Below, in pieces: positions 11,601-23,660 of a stretch of DNA of 64,000 nt. Position numbers and translations under genes: made by a program. The notes under the pieces were generated by a model that was not told the DNA's origin, searched no databases, and was given only the letters and a program-made list of their open reading frames with translations. The stretch is taken from contig JBBDHG010000135.1 in assembly GCA_037951165.1 (NCBI GenBank), positions 1,909,001-1,973,000 of the forward strand, given 5' to 3'. Origin of the DNA: Lophius americanus. Lineage: Eukaryota > Chordata > Actinopteri > Lophiiformes > Lophiidae. Every line of letters starts with the position of its first letter. Within the stretch, counting starts at the first letter, position 1.

Positions 11601-14600
11601 TATTTCCTTATTTAGTAAATATTAAATACTGCTGAAGTGGAATTTTTCAAATTTTTTGGATGTCTTCCAAGGATTTTTCTATCCAAGCATCCATTCCTGT
11701 TGTATTCTGTGTGAAGAGAGCTGAAATATGCATCCATACTTTTTGCTCACCCGAAGTATTTTTTAAATAGAAGCCTGCATTTGAGAATATATATAATGCA
11801 TATTTGCGTACTTGACCATTTGATTTGAATGCAGAAAATCATGTAATTCTTTGGTTTGCTGCAATTATTTTGCATAGCTGAGTAGCTGAATGAAGACCTG
11901 CTTAAACCTGTATGTGAGACCAATATTTTTAGAATCTGCTGCTAACTGTTGTGGGTGTCGCTGTTTGCCTGAATTAAAGACTCCATTATTTCCTCCCAGG
12001 CAATACAATGTCTAAATGTTTCCACTTTGGTGGCAGCCAGTCAGTCAACACAGACATTGGCATGGCGACAGACATGGTCTGGTTAGTCGGCTCATTTTAT
12101 TCAACTTTCTTGCCAGACTAATCTCACTGGGGTTCCATCACAGGGCCAGGACTGAGACTGCATCAAAACGGAAAATGGCAATCATGATAGGCTCCTGGCA
12201 CTCTCTCTGTGTGAGGATGATGAGTACATTTGATAGACTGTGGCCCTGTCCAACAATCATCACTCCATAACTGAACTCCACAGCTAGTTGTTGCAAGCCC
12301 TGGATATGAATAACTTGCACAGCCTACCTCCTTTCCAATCTATACTTGACCTTCTTCTCTGTCTCTTGCCCCTCCCCTCTGGTATTTGTTCATTTACCAA
12401 CGATTCAACCGATCCATCTAGCTATTCTCTGTTTGTTCATCTCTGTGATTCTACTTCCTTTTCAGTGCATCAGTCCTCCTTTCTCTTTTTAGCAATATCA
12501 GGTGTCTTCAGCTGCAGCCACGACTCTGATATCATTTATCTACTTTACCTCCCTTCTTATCCCCATTCTCCTCATCTCTGCCCATCTGTCTGTCTATGTG
12601 TCAGCTCTTTCACCCTTTTGTCGACATATTCCTGTTATCTGCTCCATTAAATGTTGCAGTGTATGCTCAGTGGCTGCATTTCTTTCCTATTCACCCACGT
12701 CGGCGTGGTTCCCCAGCTCGCTTCCGGTCTATCCTCCTTCCATTCTCTCTCAGATGTCAGACAAAGCCGGGGAGCAAATTCATCATTAATCAGGTCGCTC
12801 TGAAATGTATGTTAGTGAAAAGATGAATTAGTGTGGCGGCTTCAACGTTCCGTGTACTATGATTTCTAAGAGCGGCGGAGATTGTGTCCCAGATAAGGCT
12901 AATCGCGTTTGGCCCTGCGGACATGTGGGGATTGTTCTTTCTCCGGAGGAATTGTCTGTATTTCAAAACAAAAATTGGTAGATATATTTGAAACAGTACA
13001 ACATTGTCTCTCTTGACTCATTGTGTCTCTTTTATGTTGCAGGGATTGTAAGACGTGTTTGAATCAGTGCGGGTTGAAGGTTTGTCTGAATGAGTTTATG
13101 ACTGTATAAAACTGAACACAAGGTCAGCCTTGTTTGGCCCACCCTCTTGAACTCAAAACAAATGATGGAACACACACAAATACACACTTTCCCCGAGGCC
13201 CAAGCAGAGTAGTTAAGCTAATGGTCATCCATCTGAGACAATGCCTGAACCGTTTCCAGCTTCGGAAAAGTGTGATGCACAATTTCTGCCTGGCTCGGTC
13301 TATTAATTCTTTGATTCAAAGACTCAAACTCTTTTTTAAAAAAAAAGGATCATGTAATCCAAAATCAAAGAGTCCAGGCATTTGGAGTGTTATATAAGGA
13401 AATTGGAACCCTCGAACTAAACAAAGACAAGACCCTGCAGCAATGTGGGTCTATAAAAAAAGTGCATACATCTGAAGGAGAGATGGTCGGCTCTAGTGAA
13501 CGAGTGGAAAAGAATAGGAGATGGGGATGAAAGGAATTTGAAGATAAAAGAACGCGAATCGGAGGGCATGGTTAGAGGAGGCAAATAGTTGGAGAAGCAT
13601 TTAATACGCACAAAATAACACCTATTTAACATATGAAAATGCTGCTCTATGGGATAAGTGTGCTAATATTCACAAAAATACAGTATATCTGGTTGTATTC
13701 ATCTCTTTTCTGTGTAGGTAAAATATTAATTTAGAGAAAATATATTTGAGCAATGTATCCTTGGTCTTCACCCTGGGATCCCAATCACATATTCCCATCA
13801 ACAAAGGTTTTTGCCACTAAATCAGATTCAAACTATGAAGTAAAAGCCATTACTCAGAGTTGAGGAAACTGAAAAACTGTTACAAGAGCCTCCCGTAGAA
13901 ACTTAATCGAAATGCATTAATAACTAGTTGCAGTTGGACTAAACCCAGACTCAATATTAACCGGCCTTGTTCAATGACATCCTCACATAAATAAACCCTT
14001 TTCAGAAGCAGGGCGTTGGCTTGTAGGTCTCAGTCTATGCCAAAATCAGAAGAAATTCCAAAAGAGATGCGGAAGAAGGGGATTGAAATACATCAGTCTG
14101 ACATGGATCCACAATTAGACAAACGGAAGTGATAAGGGATAAAAACTACCGCAGCCATATTCTCAATGTGGCTGAGGTGACTAGTGTCCCCTAAAAGGCA
14201 GGGACAATACTTTACTGCAAACAAACCGTGATACACTCTGAATAAAGAAAAGACATAAAGACCCTAAGAAGACGTAACTCCAACTAAAAAAATAACTTGA
14301 CTCATCATCACTCTAGGGATAATTGAAACTGACTAGATGTTACCACCTCTACACTTTGGTGGACCAACTTTTCAAACACTGTTGTTGAGATGTCCCATTT
14401 ACACAGGCAGGGTATTTTGTTAGCAGCTTTGAATGACAACCAATCCACAAACACCTTTGTCATCACCTATTCTCCAGCAGGGAGAGAGGGCATGCCCGGA
14501 TCCAGTAACTGTTTATTGAGCGACCTGACATCCTTGTGGCGGCTGCTGCTGCTTTCAAGTTAGGCAATAGGAGTGTGAGAAAGCAGTCGATGAGTCTGCA

Positions 14601-16482
14601 CCCTAACATGTAATTACTCACGGGATGACAACGTCTCTACAAGGGAGGGAGGGTGGAAGAAAAATCAATCATCGTTGAATTACTATCACTGAGTGCCCTG
14701 CAAATTACCTGAGCAGAAGAGAAAAAAGAAATTACCATGCATTCGATCCCCTTGACCTCAACTCCATTCCAAGACAATAGCAGGCAGTCAGAAAAGGGAG
14801 CAGACCTCAGTGGGAGGACTTGGGAGGAATCCGAGGCTAAAAAGTGAGAGTTCTTTCTGTTGTGCATTTCTTAAACTGACAACTTAACCCGACAGAAAAT
14901 TAGCACTGATTTCCGAAATTCAACGAGAATGGAGACGACTGACCGACTGACTGTTGAGAAAACAACAAACTGCACACTGATTCAAAAAGGATTTTTAGAT
15001 AATCATTAACATGGTAGGGATCCCACTGTTATCTGAAATTACTGGCCATTAAAGATGAAGAATTATTGTTCAATAAATGGACTGAATTGTTAGGCAGTGA
15101 GATTGTAATTATTACTACTCTCCAACAATGTTGCTTCATTAGCTTATTTTCTTCAATGAGAGTTTATGTTAACTTGATGGTGATGTCGGTCTTTGCATTT
15201 CGGGTACCATATGCTCTGTAGACCGTTATTATTGCTTCCGAGTATGAGTGGCTGAAATGCAGTTATGAAACCCGTCAAACTTTATCTGCTTAAAGAAAAT
15301 GCAAATGACAGCCAACGGCAAAAGGAAACCAGAGACAGAAGAGATTAACATCACCTGCGCTAGCATTGAACCAAACCAAAACAACGTGTCAGGTCAAACC
15401 AGGAGAGGATCCTGGCCTGTACTCGGTAAAGGAACGCCATAAGCAGAATCCTGTGGGGTTACTGAGAGATACGACTGCATGGTCAATCAACTCTGATTTG
15501 TTAGATTCTTACTATTGGTTGGCATCAGCATTTTTGAACAATTCTTGTTCTTGCTATGTTCGGCGTGTTTCATATGGAGATGTCCCGACACACCAGGGTT
15601 CACACGCAGATACACACCAGGCAGCTTAACACTATTCAATTTTCCAAATAATCAATTTTTCGGCACAATTTAACCCCAGAAATGATGTTAAGTTTCACAT
15701 CTTTCGTCATCACAATTTTTGTTTTTGCATCGAACAACCCGTCTGGCCATTTTTTTGTGTGTGTGTTGGTGTGCCTGCTCTGACTGGGAACTAAAGTGGA
15801 TAACAGGAGTAAAGCTGGCCTCTCCTAAGGTGGCTTGCAGTGAGACCGATCAGCCAAGTTAATTTGATGAATTGTTAAATAGTAACAAGAGGACTTTTCT
15901 TTATTCCCTCTTGCGCTCATCTTTTCTTGCAATTGCTCACCCGGCTGGCCCGAGTGGCTCTTTCCCCCTTCATTTGGCCTGTTTCAAATGAAGGGAGCCT
16001 CCAAATGGAGCAGCCTCTTTTGACGACCCTATCTGTATTGTGCTGCTGTAATGCTTTTGCTGACCTGGAAGTAAGAGACACAGGCAGGAAGCAGCTTTAT
16101 CTTGCCAACAGGCCACCCTTGGTTTTCACTTTTCTCCTCTCCTTGCTTTCCCAATGACAAAACGCCTCTGGATGCCTTTTAATCCCTTTTCTGGAATGAA
16201 CTAGCCAGATGTTGCGCAGTTAATTCCTCATGTAAGACAAAAGATTTTCGTTCATTGGGTTCTTCTTCTGTTAAGTCGGGTTGAGGGCATGAAAGTTGAC
16301 TTTTTTGAGGCATGAGCTTAGTTTTTTGGTTTCCTGAGATATTTTAATCAGGAGAAAAAGAAGGAAGTGTTATTGGAAATTGAAAAAAAAGGCTTTGCTT
16401 AAAGAAACAGGTGGTGTCCAGTGGTTTAAAAACTATATTTAGCTCAGAATCTAATGAGACAAAGGAATGCGAGGGGGATTAC
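8677..16482 (-). other. nrxn3: Intron upstream of SS4 cassette (7,806 bp)
   Basis: Bounded by donor gtaatc at 16482 and the weak acceptor at 8677. It holds a CA microsatellite near 9652-9679 and otherwise mostly unique AT-rich sequence. The 120-codon ORF at 12288-12650 is pyrimidine-rich, low-complexity translation with no family resemblance. No gene or clear transposon is seen. Confidence 0.8.
9652..9679. repeat. CA microsatellite
   Basis: An (AC)n run with one GC interruption. Confidence 0.9.
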
Positions 16483-16654
16483 CTGTGGGAAAATGCTCAT
16501 TGATAGGCCAGTTGTCCACCTGCAATGTGGCATTGCCTCCGTTCCTGGTGAATCGGACCAAATGGTATTTGCCATCGTTTACTGCTGTGGTTGTCTCTTT
16601 CACACTGATGTCCACTGTCCCAATGTTGAACGTCACACCAACTTTGCCTTGTTC
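16483..16654 (-). CDS. nrxn3: Neurexin-3 exon, middle of LNS6 domain up to splice site 4
   Basis: This 172-nt exon encodes EQGKVGVTFNIGTVDIS through NWPINEHFPTG. It starts in phase 0 after the acceptor ctttccttcag and ends with one base (G) of a split Gly codon before donor gtaatc. It carries an N-glycosylation sequon (NAT in RNGGNATLQ), which is conserved in neurexins. The Ile of FNIG aligns with the backbone calcium ligand Val154 of neurexin-1 beta (numbering from memory). The preceding intron is 30,958 bp. The 3' end is the SS4 junction: joining to 8676 inserts the 30-residue cassette, and joining to 6904 skips it. Both routes complete a Gly codon (G + GC), so both are in frame. Confidence 0.96.
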
Positions 16655-17610
16655 CTGAAGGAAAGATAAAAAGACAAATGTAGAAAGGGTTAGTGGTTTC
16701 ATTCTGTTATCACTTATCTGACTGCGCCGAGCATATCAAATCTGTCAAAATTAGAGAGAGCCTGCCGCTGTGCCAAGAGTTCATCCATTTTTATGCAGCA
16801 ATTTATTAATTGTACAATAAATAATAAATAAATAAAACTACATAATTTCTGTTTTGTTATTAAGAAGAATTTCCTCCACTGGGGCTAATGGACAGCTACT
16901 CCAAGAACCTGAGGACGTTACCACATTATGCTTCATTTTACTGCTGTAATGTGATGAAAATATGCTGCCAGCAGAGATTGTAATGATGAGTAATACTCCC
17001 TGCAGCCTGTCACTGCAAAACCTGCAGGGCAGGTGCCTCTTCTGCTGTGGCCCTTACAAACAGCGTGATTACCATATGTTATGTTTAGCTGCTAATGTTA
17101 GACAATGGCTATAAATCCTGATCCCTCCCCATCATCCTCCGAATCCTCTCCCCTTGACCCCCCCGCTAATTTTCATCAGCTACCAATGCACTTTATTGTC
17201 ACTGTTTATGAATTCACAGTCATGTGGGCGTGACAGCAAATGGTTTAAGAGCAGAGGCGGAGCTTGTATAAGTGGCGATGAGCATGGGTTGTGTTTTCTG
17301 TGTCATTTGTTTTAATCCCCCACAGGGAATCTCTCAATGTAATTACCTACTTTAGAAGCCCAGAGCAGAGACCATTCTCATAACACTACCAAAATTAAAA
17401 AGGCCTGCACAGGGGGCTGACACATATTGTTAACTGATCAGCTGAGACTCTGGCGCTGGCTAACACATCTTGATAATGTCAAGCTGAATTAAAAAATACT
17501 CATAGGCACAAAAGCATTGCAGAGATTCTTACAACTTATATGAAATACCATAACACTCAAACTTCCGGATCTCCTTAAACATGAGAAGCACAATTAACAA
17601 AGCAGAGATC

Positions 17611-17904
17611 GTTCTAGTACCTACATCCACAGTTTCTTCTAGTACCTATACCCACAGTCTCTTCTAGTACTTCAACCAACAGTTTCTTCTAGTACCTATA
17701 CCCACAGATTCTTCTAGTACCTATACCCACAGATTCTTCTAGTACCTATACCCACAGTCCCTTCTAGTACCTAGACCCAGAGTCTCTTCTAATACCTAAA
17801 CCCACAGTCTATTGGTACCTAAAGCTGCAGTCTCTTCCACTAACTATACCCACTGTCTCTTCTGGTATCTAAAAGTACAGTTTCTTCTAGTACCTATACC
17901 CAGA
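17611..17904. repeat. 25-bp minisatellite, about 12 copies (left block)
   Basis: Tandem units of consensus CTTCTAGTACCTATACCCAC plus AGTCT. Units 4, 5 and 6 are almost identical; outer units (TTGGTACCTAAAGCTGC, CACTAACTATACCCAC) are diverged. It is non-coding and lies 1 kb into the 31-kb intron. A second block of the same unit follows after about 1,036 bp. Confidence 0.92.
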
Positions 17905-18940
17905 GATATTAAAGCGGTGGTTCCCAAATCGGTTCGTATGAGATTTTATTTGGCTGGCCAAATAATTTAGTTATGATTTTATTTGACTGTTATTCTTGAA
18001 AAATATATGCAGTACACCTTTCAGCCACATGAGGGAGTGTTTCTAGCCCCACCACAAACGGAATTCAGCCAGTCATAGCCAACAATGACAGGAAGTGTGT
18101 TTCCCAGAGGCTGATTTAGATAGACTGAATGACACCGATACACCTGAATGGAACACAGTACTAAATATAAGGCCAATTGTTTTTACGTCAGCAGGATAAA
18201 GATCATGTGTAAAGGTTCTCTGGGTCGCCCAAAAGTTACCTGTTGGGCAAAAAATCTGTGTTAATGTTCTTTACACGTGTATCTCAAATATAATGGTCAC
18301 TTTTTGGGTAAGTCACTTTTGCACCATGAGTTAAATCCAATTGCTCTCAAGAACATTTAAATTCTATCTGTGTTGTAGATTGATTTACTTTACTAATGAA
18401 AGGAAAACACCAGTCTGTTAATTACACCAAAATGCACATAATTTGTCTCCTATAAAGAAGTTAAAATATATATTGTTTCACCTATGCGTGCCTGGATGCT
18501 TTCTTATGAATGAAATTAATTTGTCTGGTTCTCAAGTAGTTACATTTGAAGATTGTTTCACTGATGTGTTAAAGTTGAAAAGCTCTTAACTTCTTATTTG
18601 AGCAGGAGTGGCTGTATACTCTGAATCATTGCAAAAATATTTCATCTCTAGAGTAGTTTATATACAATGTTTATATTTTGTTCAGAGGAGCTTAAAACAA
18701 TGAGATACAGATCTTATTTGGTCATATGGATTAAGAATTTCATGTATGCACAGTTTACTTTTTCAGAAGCATACAATTTAGTTGTAATTTGAATTTATAG
18801 CCTATCGTTTTGAAAGGCTTCTTCACCTATGCAAGATAATAAGATGATGCACATAGCAATAAAAATGGTCAGGGATGTCCTTCCTCACATTTATAGATGA
18901 TGTTCATTGTGATTTGGGTAACGACAGTTTGTCTTTTATA
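17905..18940. mobile_element. Segment interrupting the minisatellite, possibly a hAT-like insertion
   Basis: This 1,036-bp segment separates two blocks of the same 25-bp minisatellite. It opens with GCGGTGGTTCCCAAATCGGTT and later has CTCTGGGTCGCCCAAAAG, both resembling the CAGTGGTTCCCAAAC.. and GGGTCGC words of fish hAT-type elements. No transposase ORF is present and no clear 8-bp target duplication is seen. An alternative is that the two blocks drifted apart without an insertion. Confidence 0.35.
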
Positions 18941-19058
18941 TGTTCTTATACCTATACCAACAGTATCTTTTAGTACCTATACCAACAATCTCTTATAGTA
19001 CCTACTGTATACCAGTAGTCACTTCTTGTACTTATATCTACAATACAGTCTTTTATAG
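18941..19058. repeat. 25-bp minisatellite, right block (4-5 diverged copies)
   Basis: TTATACCTATACCAACAGTAT, TTTTAGTACCTATACCAACA and TTATAGTACCTACTGTATACC repeat the unit of the left block, with more divergence. Confidence 0.8.
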
Positions 19059-21516
19059 TTTAATGATGCCATACCAGCACACAATTATAGAAAACTGAAA
19101 TGACCACCAATAATTGAAGTGCATCGCCTTATTGGTGCAGGCAGGCCCTTAGATCCCAAGGCTTCTTCCTCAGGCAAAATATTTTGTTTCACAGCAGAGA
19201 TTTGCTGTAGTAACTAAAAATGAATAAAACCAATAAGGAACAAATAATAACTTTACATTTTCACCCCTCACATAGACCATTCGGGAAAAATACTGGAAGA
19301 GAGCTATCATTACATTTCTCAAAATTAGGATCTCATTTTAATTTCTTAGATTTTTCATAAGAGCAAAGAGGTAAATGTTGTTTTTCTTTAATGTACAATG
19401 CTTCCAGTATGCAGTAAAATAATTTTGCGTGTACGGACACCCCTCAATAACTATGCACACTTCAGTTTTCTTAAAAAGTATTTTTACGAGTTAAGGCGGT
19501 CTGAAGACCTGCACTCTATTCTGTGCCTCACTCGAACTTCCCAAAACATCCTTTTATCTATTTATACAAAGAAATACAGCAAGGCATTACAGGGTTCTTG
19601 AAACCATTACGCAAGGAACAACTCTGTAACAATTTCAAGCTTGGCTAATAATGGAAAAAGAATGTCACCAAAGACACGAGAAAGCCATATCCTAAAGCCA
19701 AGGTAGGGGCTCAGAGAGGGAGTCAGACGAACATAATATTTGAATGTGCACTTAACGTCTCAGTCAGGGAGGCTGTAAATGGGCTCTTAATTTAAGTAGT
19801 CGTCATTAAAACTTAGAGCAACAGAGAAATGCATGCAATAAAAGAATGTGCGCAAAAGTGAAGGGGCACGCTCACTGCTTATCTAGCAGCAGCTACACAT
19901 AATACATGCACCTAGACAGGCTAAGGTGAAACACACACGGATATGCTGATTTAATGTGATAGGGTGATGTTCGGTGAGTGTGTTGCTCCGAGAAAAATAC
20001 CTCTAAAGCGTCCTAGCTCTCCTGACTAATGACAGAACCTCTACATGGTAGGAAAAAAACCCTCTGTCGACGGCCTGAGTGCATACGAAGCAAAGACACA
20101 CACATCAGCACTAGTACATCCACTGTGACCTTCAGAGGCTATGACAGCCTCGGTTCTCATGTGTAGTCGCATCAAAGCCACATCACTCACCCAATAATAC
20201 CTTCAAACAAAGACAGATCCTAACCCTTTGGCCCTGGTAGGAACAAACAACAAAACACAATAATTGTACACCTCTGCAAACGTTGCTGAGTGCCTGCAGG
20301 TTGGGTGCGTTGCGGAAACTGTTTGCCTCGGTGCCTTACAACAGCAGAGCTTGCCCTATCTTACCTCCTTAGTCTTCTTGCACAACCCCTGTCCAGCCAG
20401 CCACCTCCGCCCACCCACCTGCCAGCCCACCCTTGTGCTGCAGCAATGTTTGATTGACAGATCCAATTACCTTTTTTATTGGCCTGTCTCTTGCGATGTG
20501 GGAAGGCACTTCATTGTCTCCCGAGTAAAGGGGAAAAATGGCTATTGTTCTCTTAGTGGAAAAGATGACGGCCACTATTCCAGGCATAAACAAATGATGT
20601 GCGGAGAATCACTTCCACAGACAAGGAAACACACAAACAAGCACACACAAAAAGTCATATAGTATAACCTTGAGCCATTGAATCTTTGTTTCGGTGGTGG
20701 CAGATTGCAACGCATTCAAATAAGAGTCCAAATATTCAATCAGCAGTCCTAACAAAGTCTCAGAGCAAACACTTCACGTATCACAATTACAGTAGGCGAT
20801 CCGATGGTTTAAAGCGCGTTATAGCGCTACAAGCTCCAACACTCTATTTAATGGCAATAATGAATGCTGACTCTAGGAACAGAATTAAATTATGTTGACA
20901 GGTTGTTTGCGCGTAACTTAAGTGTACAATATGTGTGGGAAAGCTGTTCACGCTCTGTGTAACTAAGACTGATAAATGTAATTTCAGTGAGCAATGGAAG
21001 CCCCCTCCTCCTTCACTGCTCGGCACGAGGAGCACCAGCGGTCCCACGTGACCCGGCACACACTGACATCAGTAATCAGGCCCGCCACAATCCAATTAAG
21101 GGTCGATCAATGCCCCCTACACAAGCAGTGCCGCCGGCAGCAGGAACGAGAGAGAATCACTCATAAGCAATGGTGGCTGATTCCGCTGACAGTTTGCAGA
21201 CAGATGCCGAACGGGAGACAAGCTGCTCACAATAGACGCCATCTCCAGCTCGCTGAATGGTCATTCTGCTACGCCACAGGCACCAAATAGATACATAGGT
21301 CTGAAAGCCTTTTTAGAAAGTTGAGATGGTTAGAATTAGCACATTTAGCTCAGCAGGTGAAGGAAAGACTCTCTAAAGAGTCAGAGACATAAGTGGTTAA
21401 ATTTATGTGGTTATGTGCGAGATATTTTCTACAAAAAAATGTGCAGCGACTGCACTTCAAAGTCAGGGAAAGGATATTAGAAAGGGATTTTTTTTTCTTC
21501 TCACAAATGCTATTAA

Positions 21517-21541
21517 ATTTCAATCAAAATTTGATTGAAAT
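21517..21541. repeat. Perfect inverted repeat, 12-bp arms
   Basis: ATTTCAATCAAA and TTTGATTGAAAT separated by one base. AT-rich; no further context. Confidence 0.8.
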
Positions 21542-22322
21542 CTGGTACGGATGGAGGGTGGTTATAGTGGAGCGACTCCTATGAATCCATTTTTAAGTCT
21601 CAGATGGGAGAAAAGAAGATCTGATATCAAGAACGTGAACATGTCCCAGGTTGGGAGTTTGGGTTACATATCCACCCTTTCATCTGACATCAGCGCTCAA
21701 GTTAGCTTTTGTGGTCATCAAAATCAGATCATGGAAGGAGAAGAAGCAGAATCAATACAGTGGCGACGCTAGAATATCGTGAGACGCAGCGGATTGATGC
21801 ACCTGGCCTTCATGGTGCCAAAGCCATTCGTTGTCAGTAATTGACAGAGGTAACTCATAGACAGAAGAGTGATTTGTAGCTGTCCGTTCTCGTACGCATC
21901 AGGCTCTGGTCGGTCATTTTCTAAAAGGGTAGGATGTTAGAGGCTGTTGAGGAGGGCTAAGGGTTTGTGTTGGGGTATCATATCTTCATTTACAGAATAT
22001 AGTGACAACTCTACCAGTCTGAAGCTTCGTAACAGGATAGTGTATTTGTGGTGGTGGTGTGTGAAACTGTGTAACGCTTGTGGTGAAAGCCCTAAATACA
22101 GATATAATATTTCACTTCATGATAATTAAAAATAGATTACTTAAACATATGTATTGTAGATTTACAGTTATACACCCATCATCCTGGCAGAAACTTAGAT
22201 GGACTTTTACACCTTATTTTGATGTTATTGCTATTTATATTATGTTGACATTTACAGCCTTTTTACAAGTCAACAAAAACATACATCTTTCGCATCCCAT
22301 CACACACTGCATACACTCTATG

Positions 22323-22400
22323 TACCGATCAGTCATAACATTAAAACGGCCTGTCTCACATTATGTAGGTTCCGTGAGATATTTCTATCAGAAGCAACAA
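22323..22400 (+). mobile_element. Tc1-like transposon terminal fragment
   Basis: TACCGATCAGTCATAACATT followed by AAAACGGCCTG and later TTTCTATCAGAAGCAAC matches the terminal inverted repeat and an internal piece of a common fish Tc1-like element (TIR TACACCGATCAGGCATAACA). About 80 bp remain and the transposase gene is gone. Confidence 0.65.
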
Positions 22401-22891
22401 AGCTTTTAACCAATATGTGCTTATATATATATATATTAATATCAATTAATCAATAGATAAAAAATGATTGAACATATTTTGTGGCTTACGTTTACCTTGA
22501 TATGTACATTATTTGTTTTTTTTGTCCAGAATCTGAAATATCTTTCTCTGAGATCTCTCCCGCACTAAAATAGAAGTAAATGGGATTTTTAGTATGGTGA
22601 TATTTTATAGTTGTCAGAAAACCAAGAGAAAACCCCCCAAAACTGACGAGTCACTGACCTTGTTTTCAAATATTGGCGTGAGACCAAAGGCTCATATATC
22701 TTATTCATCTGCGTCACAGTGCTCCACTGTTGTCCAAAACTAATAAAAACACATCAAGCATCCCAGTGTTGTCTTCAGTGACTTATTCTGCCATTGCAAA
22801 GAAAGTATTTACAGTATTTTGACTTAGCCTCAAACAGACCATCCTGCTCAAATCTAACCATAGCAGAAAAGTTTCAGTCAACTACTATACA

Positions 22892-23155
22892 CACACCGAT
22901 CATCATAATCTTAAAACCACCTGAATAACATTGATCACATCTCCTTTAAGCTCTTTTGTCGGATCAGACAACTCACTCTCGCCCTTACTCCACACATATC
23001 AATGAGCATTTGGTGCCCATGACTGCACTGGTTTACGTGTCGAACTACCTTAGACCACTTTGGTGAGTGAGACCACTGCAGATAAGGAACACAATTTTAG
23101 TTTGGACAGCTGTGATCTAGTCATGTATCCCTTCTTCAAACAATCAAACGTTGTG
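22892..23155 (+). mobile_element. Tc1-like transposon relic, internally deleted
   Basis: Begins ACACCGATCATCATAATCTT with AAAACCACCTGAATAA, then runs through diverged pieces of the antisense transposase N-terminal region: ATCAATGAGCATTTGGTGCC, CTTAGACCACTTTGGTGAG and GACCACTGCAGATAAGGAAC. Most of the transposase centre is deleted. It has the same family and orientation as 31821-32250. Confidence 0.7.
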
Positions 23156-23199
23156 GACTAAATGTGCACTTGTTACTGGGCCTGCTGTCATCCAATCAT

Positions 23200-23660
23200 A
23201 TATCCCCGAAAATCCAGGTGATTGAACTCCTTAAATTAAATGTGAAGTTATGTCTGAAAAAAAGTTTAGTGAGAATAATGTGAACTAAAAAATGGAATAC
23301 ATGAAAAAGACAAGATAGTTCTACTTGAGTCAATTCATATGCATCACATTTGGACTAAATCAGAACAACGTTTGAGAAATTATGACCAGGAAACAATTGG
23401 AGATAAAGCTCCCTCTAGTGTCAGAAATGTATAACTGATGTTTCTAAAATCATTCAAATTCTTCCTTGCACAAAATCTACAGTATCTGTGTATACCATCT
23501 GAAAAATGGTCCAAGAAATAGCTTTTGAGTTATCGCGTCAACGCGAATGATATGCAGTAACAGACGTGGCTGCAACAAAGAATCCATAATAATCCCGACA
23601 CTTCAGAGATGTAATTAAATAGTTATAACTTCTTCTAATGTATTCCACCCAATGATGGGT
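23200..23660 (+). repeat. Unclassified interspersed repeat, copy 2
   Basis: Plus-strand words in order: ATATCCCCGAAAATCCAGGTG, GATTGAACTCCTTAAATTAA, GAGTCAATTCATATGCATCA, TTTGGACTAAATCAGAACAA, AAAGCTCCCTCTAGTGTCAG, TTTTGAGTTATCGCGTCAAC, GACGTGGCTGCAAC and CCATAATAATCCCGACA. It shares the layout of copies 3 and 5. Confidence 0.78.

Noticed and set aside
12288..12826. Overlapping plus-strand ORFs of 76-120 codons
   Set aside because: All three frames are open because the region is pyrimidine-rich and stop-poor; Ser/Leu/Cys-rich translations without homology.
20264..20662. 132-codon plus-strand ORF in a GC-richer stretch
   Set aside because: No domain or splice context recognised; codons reflect Cys/Pro/His-rich chance translation.
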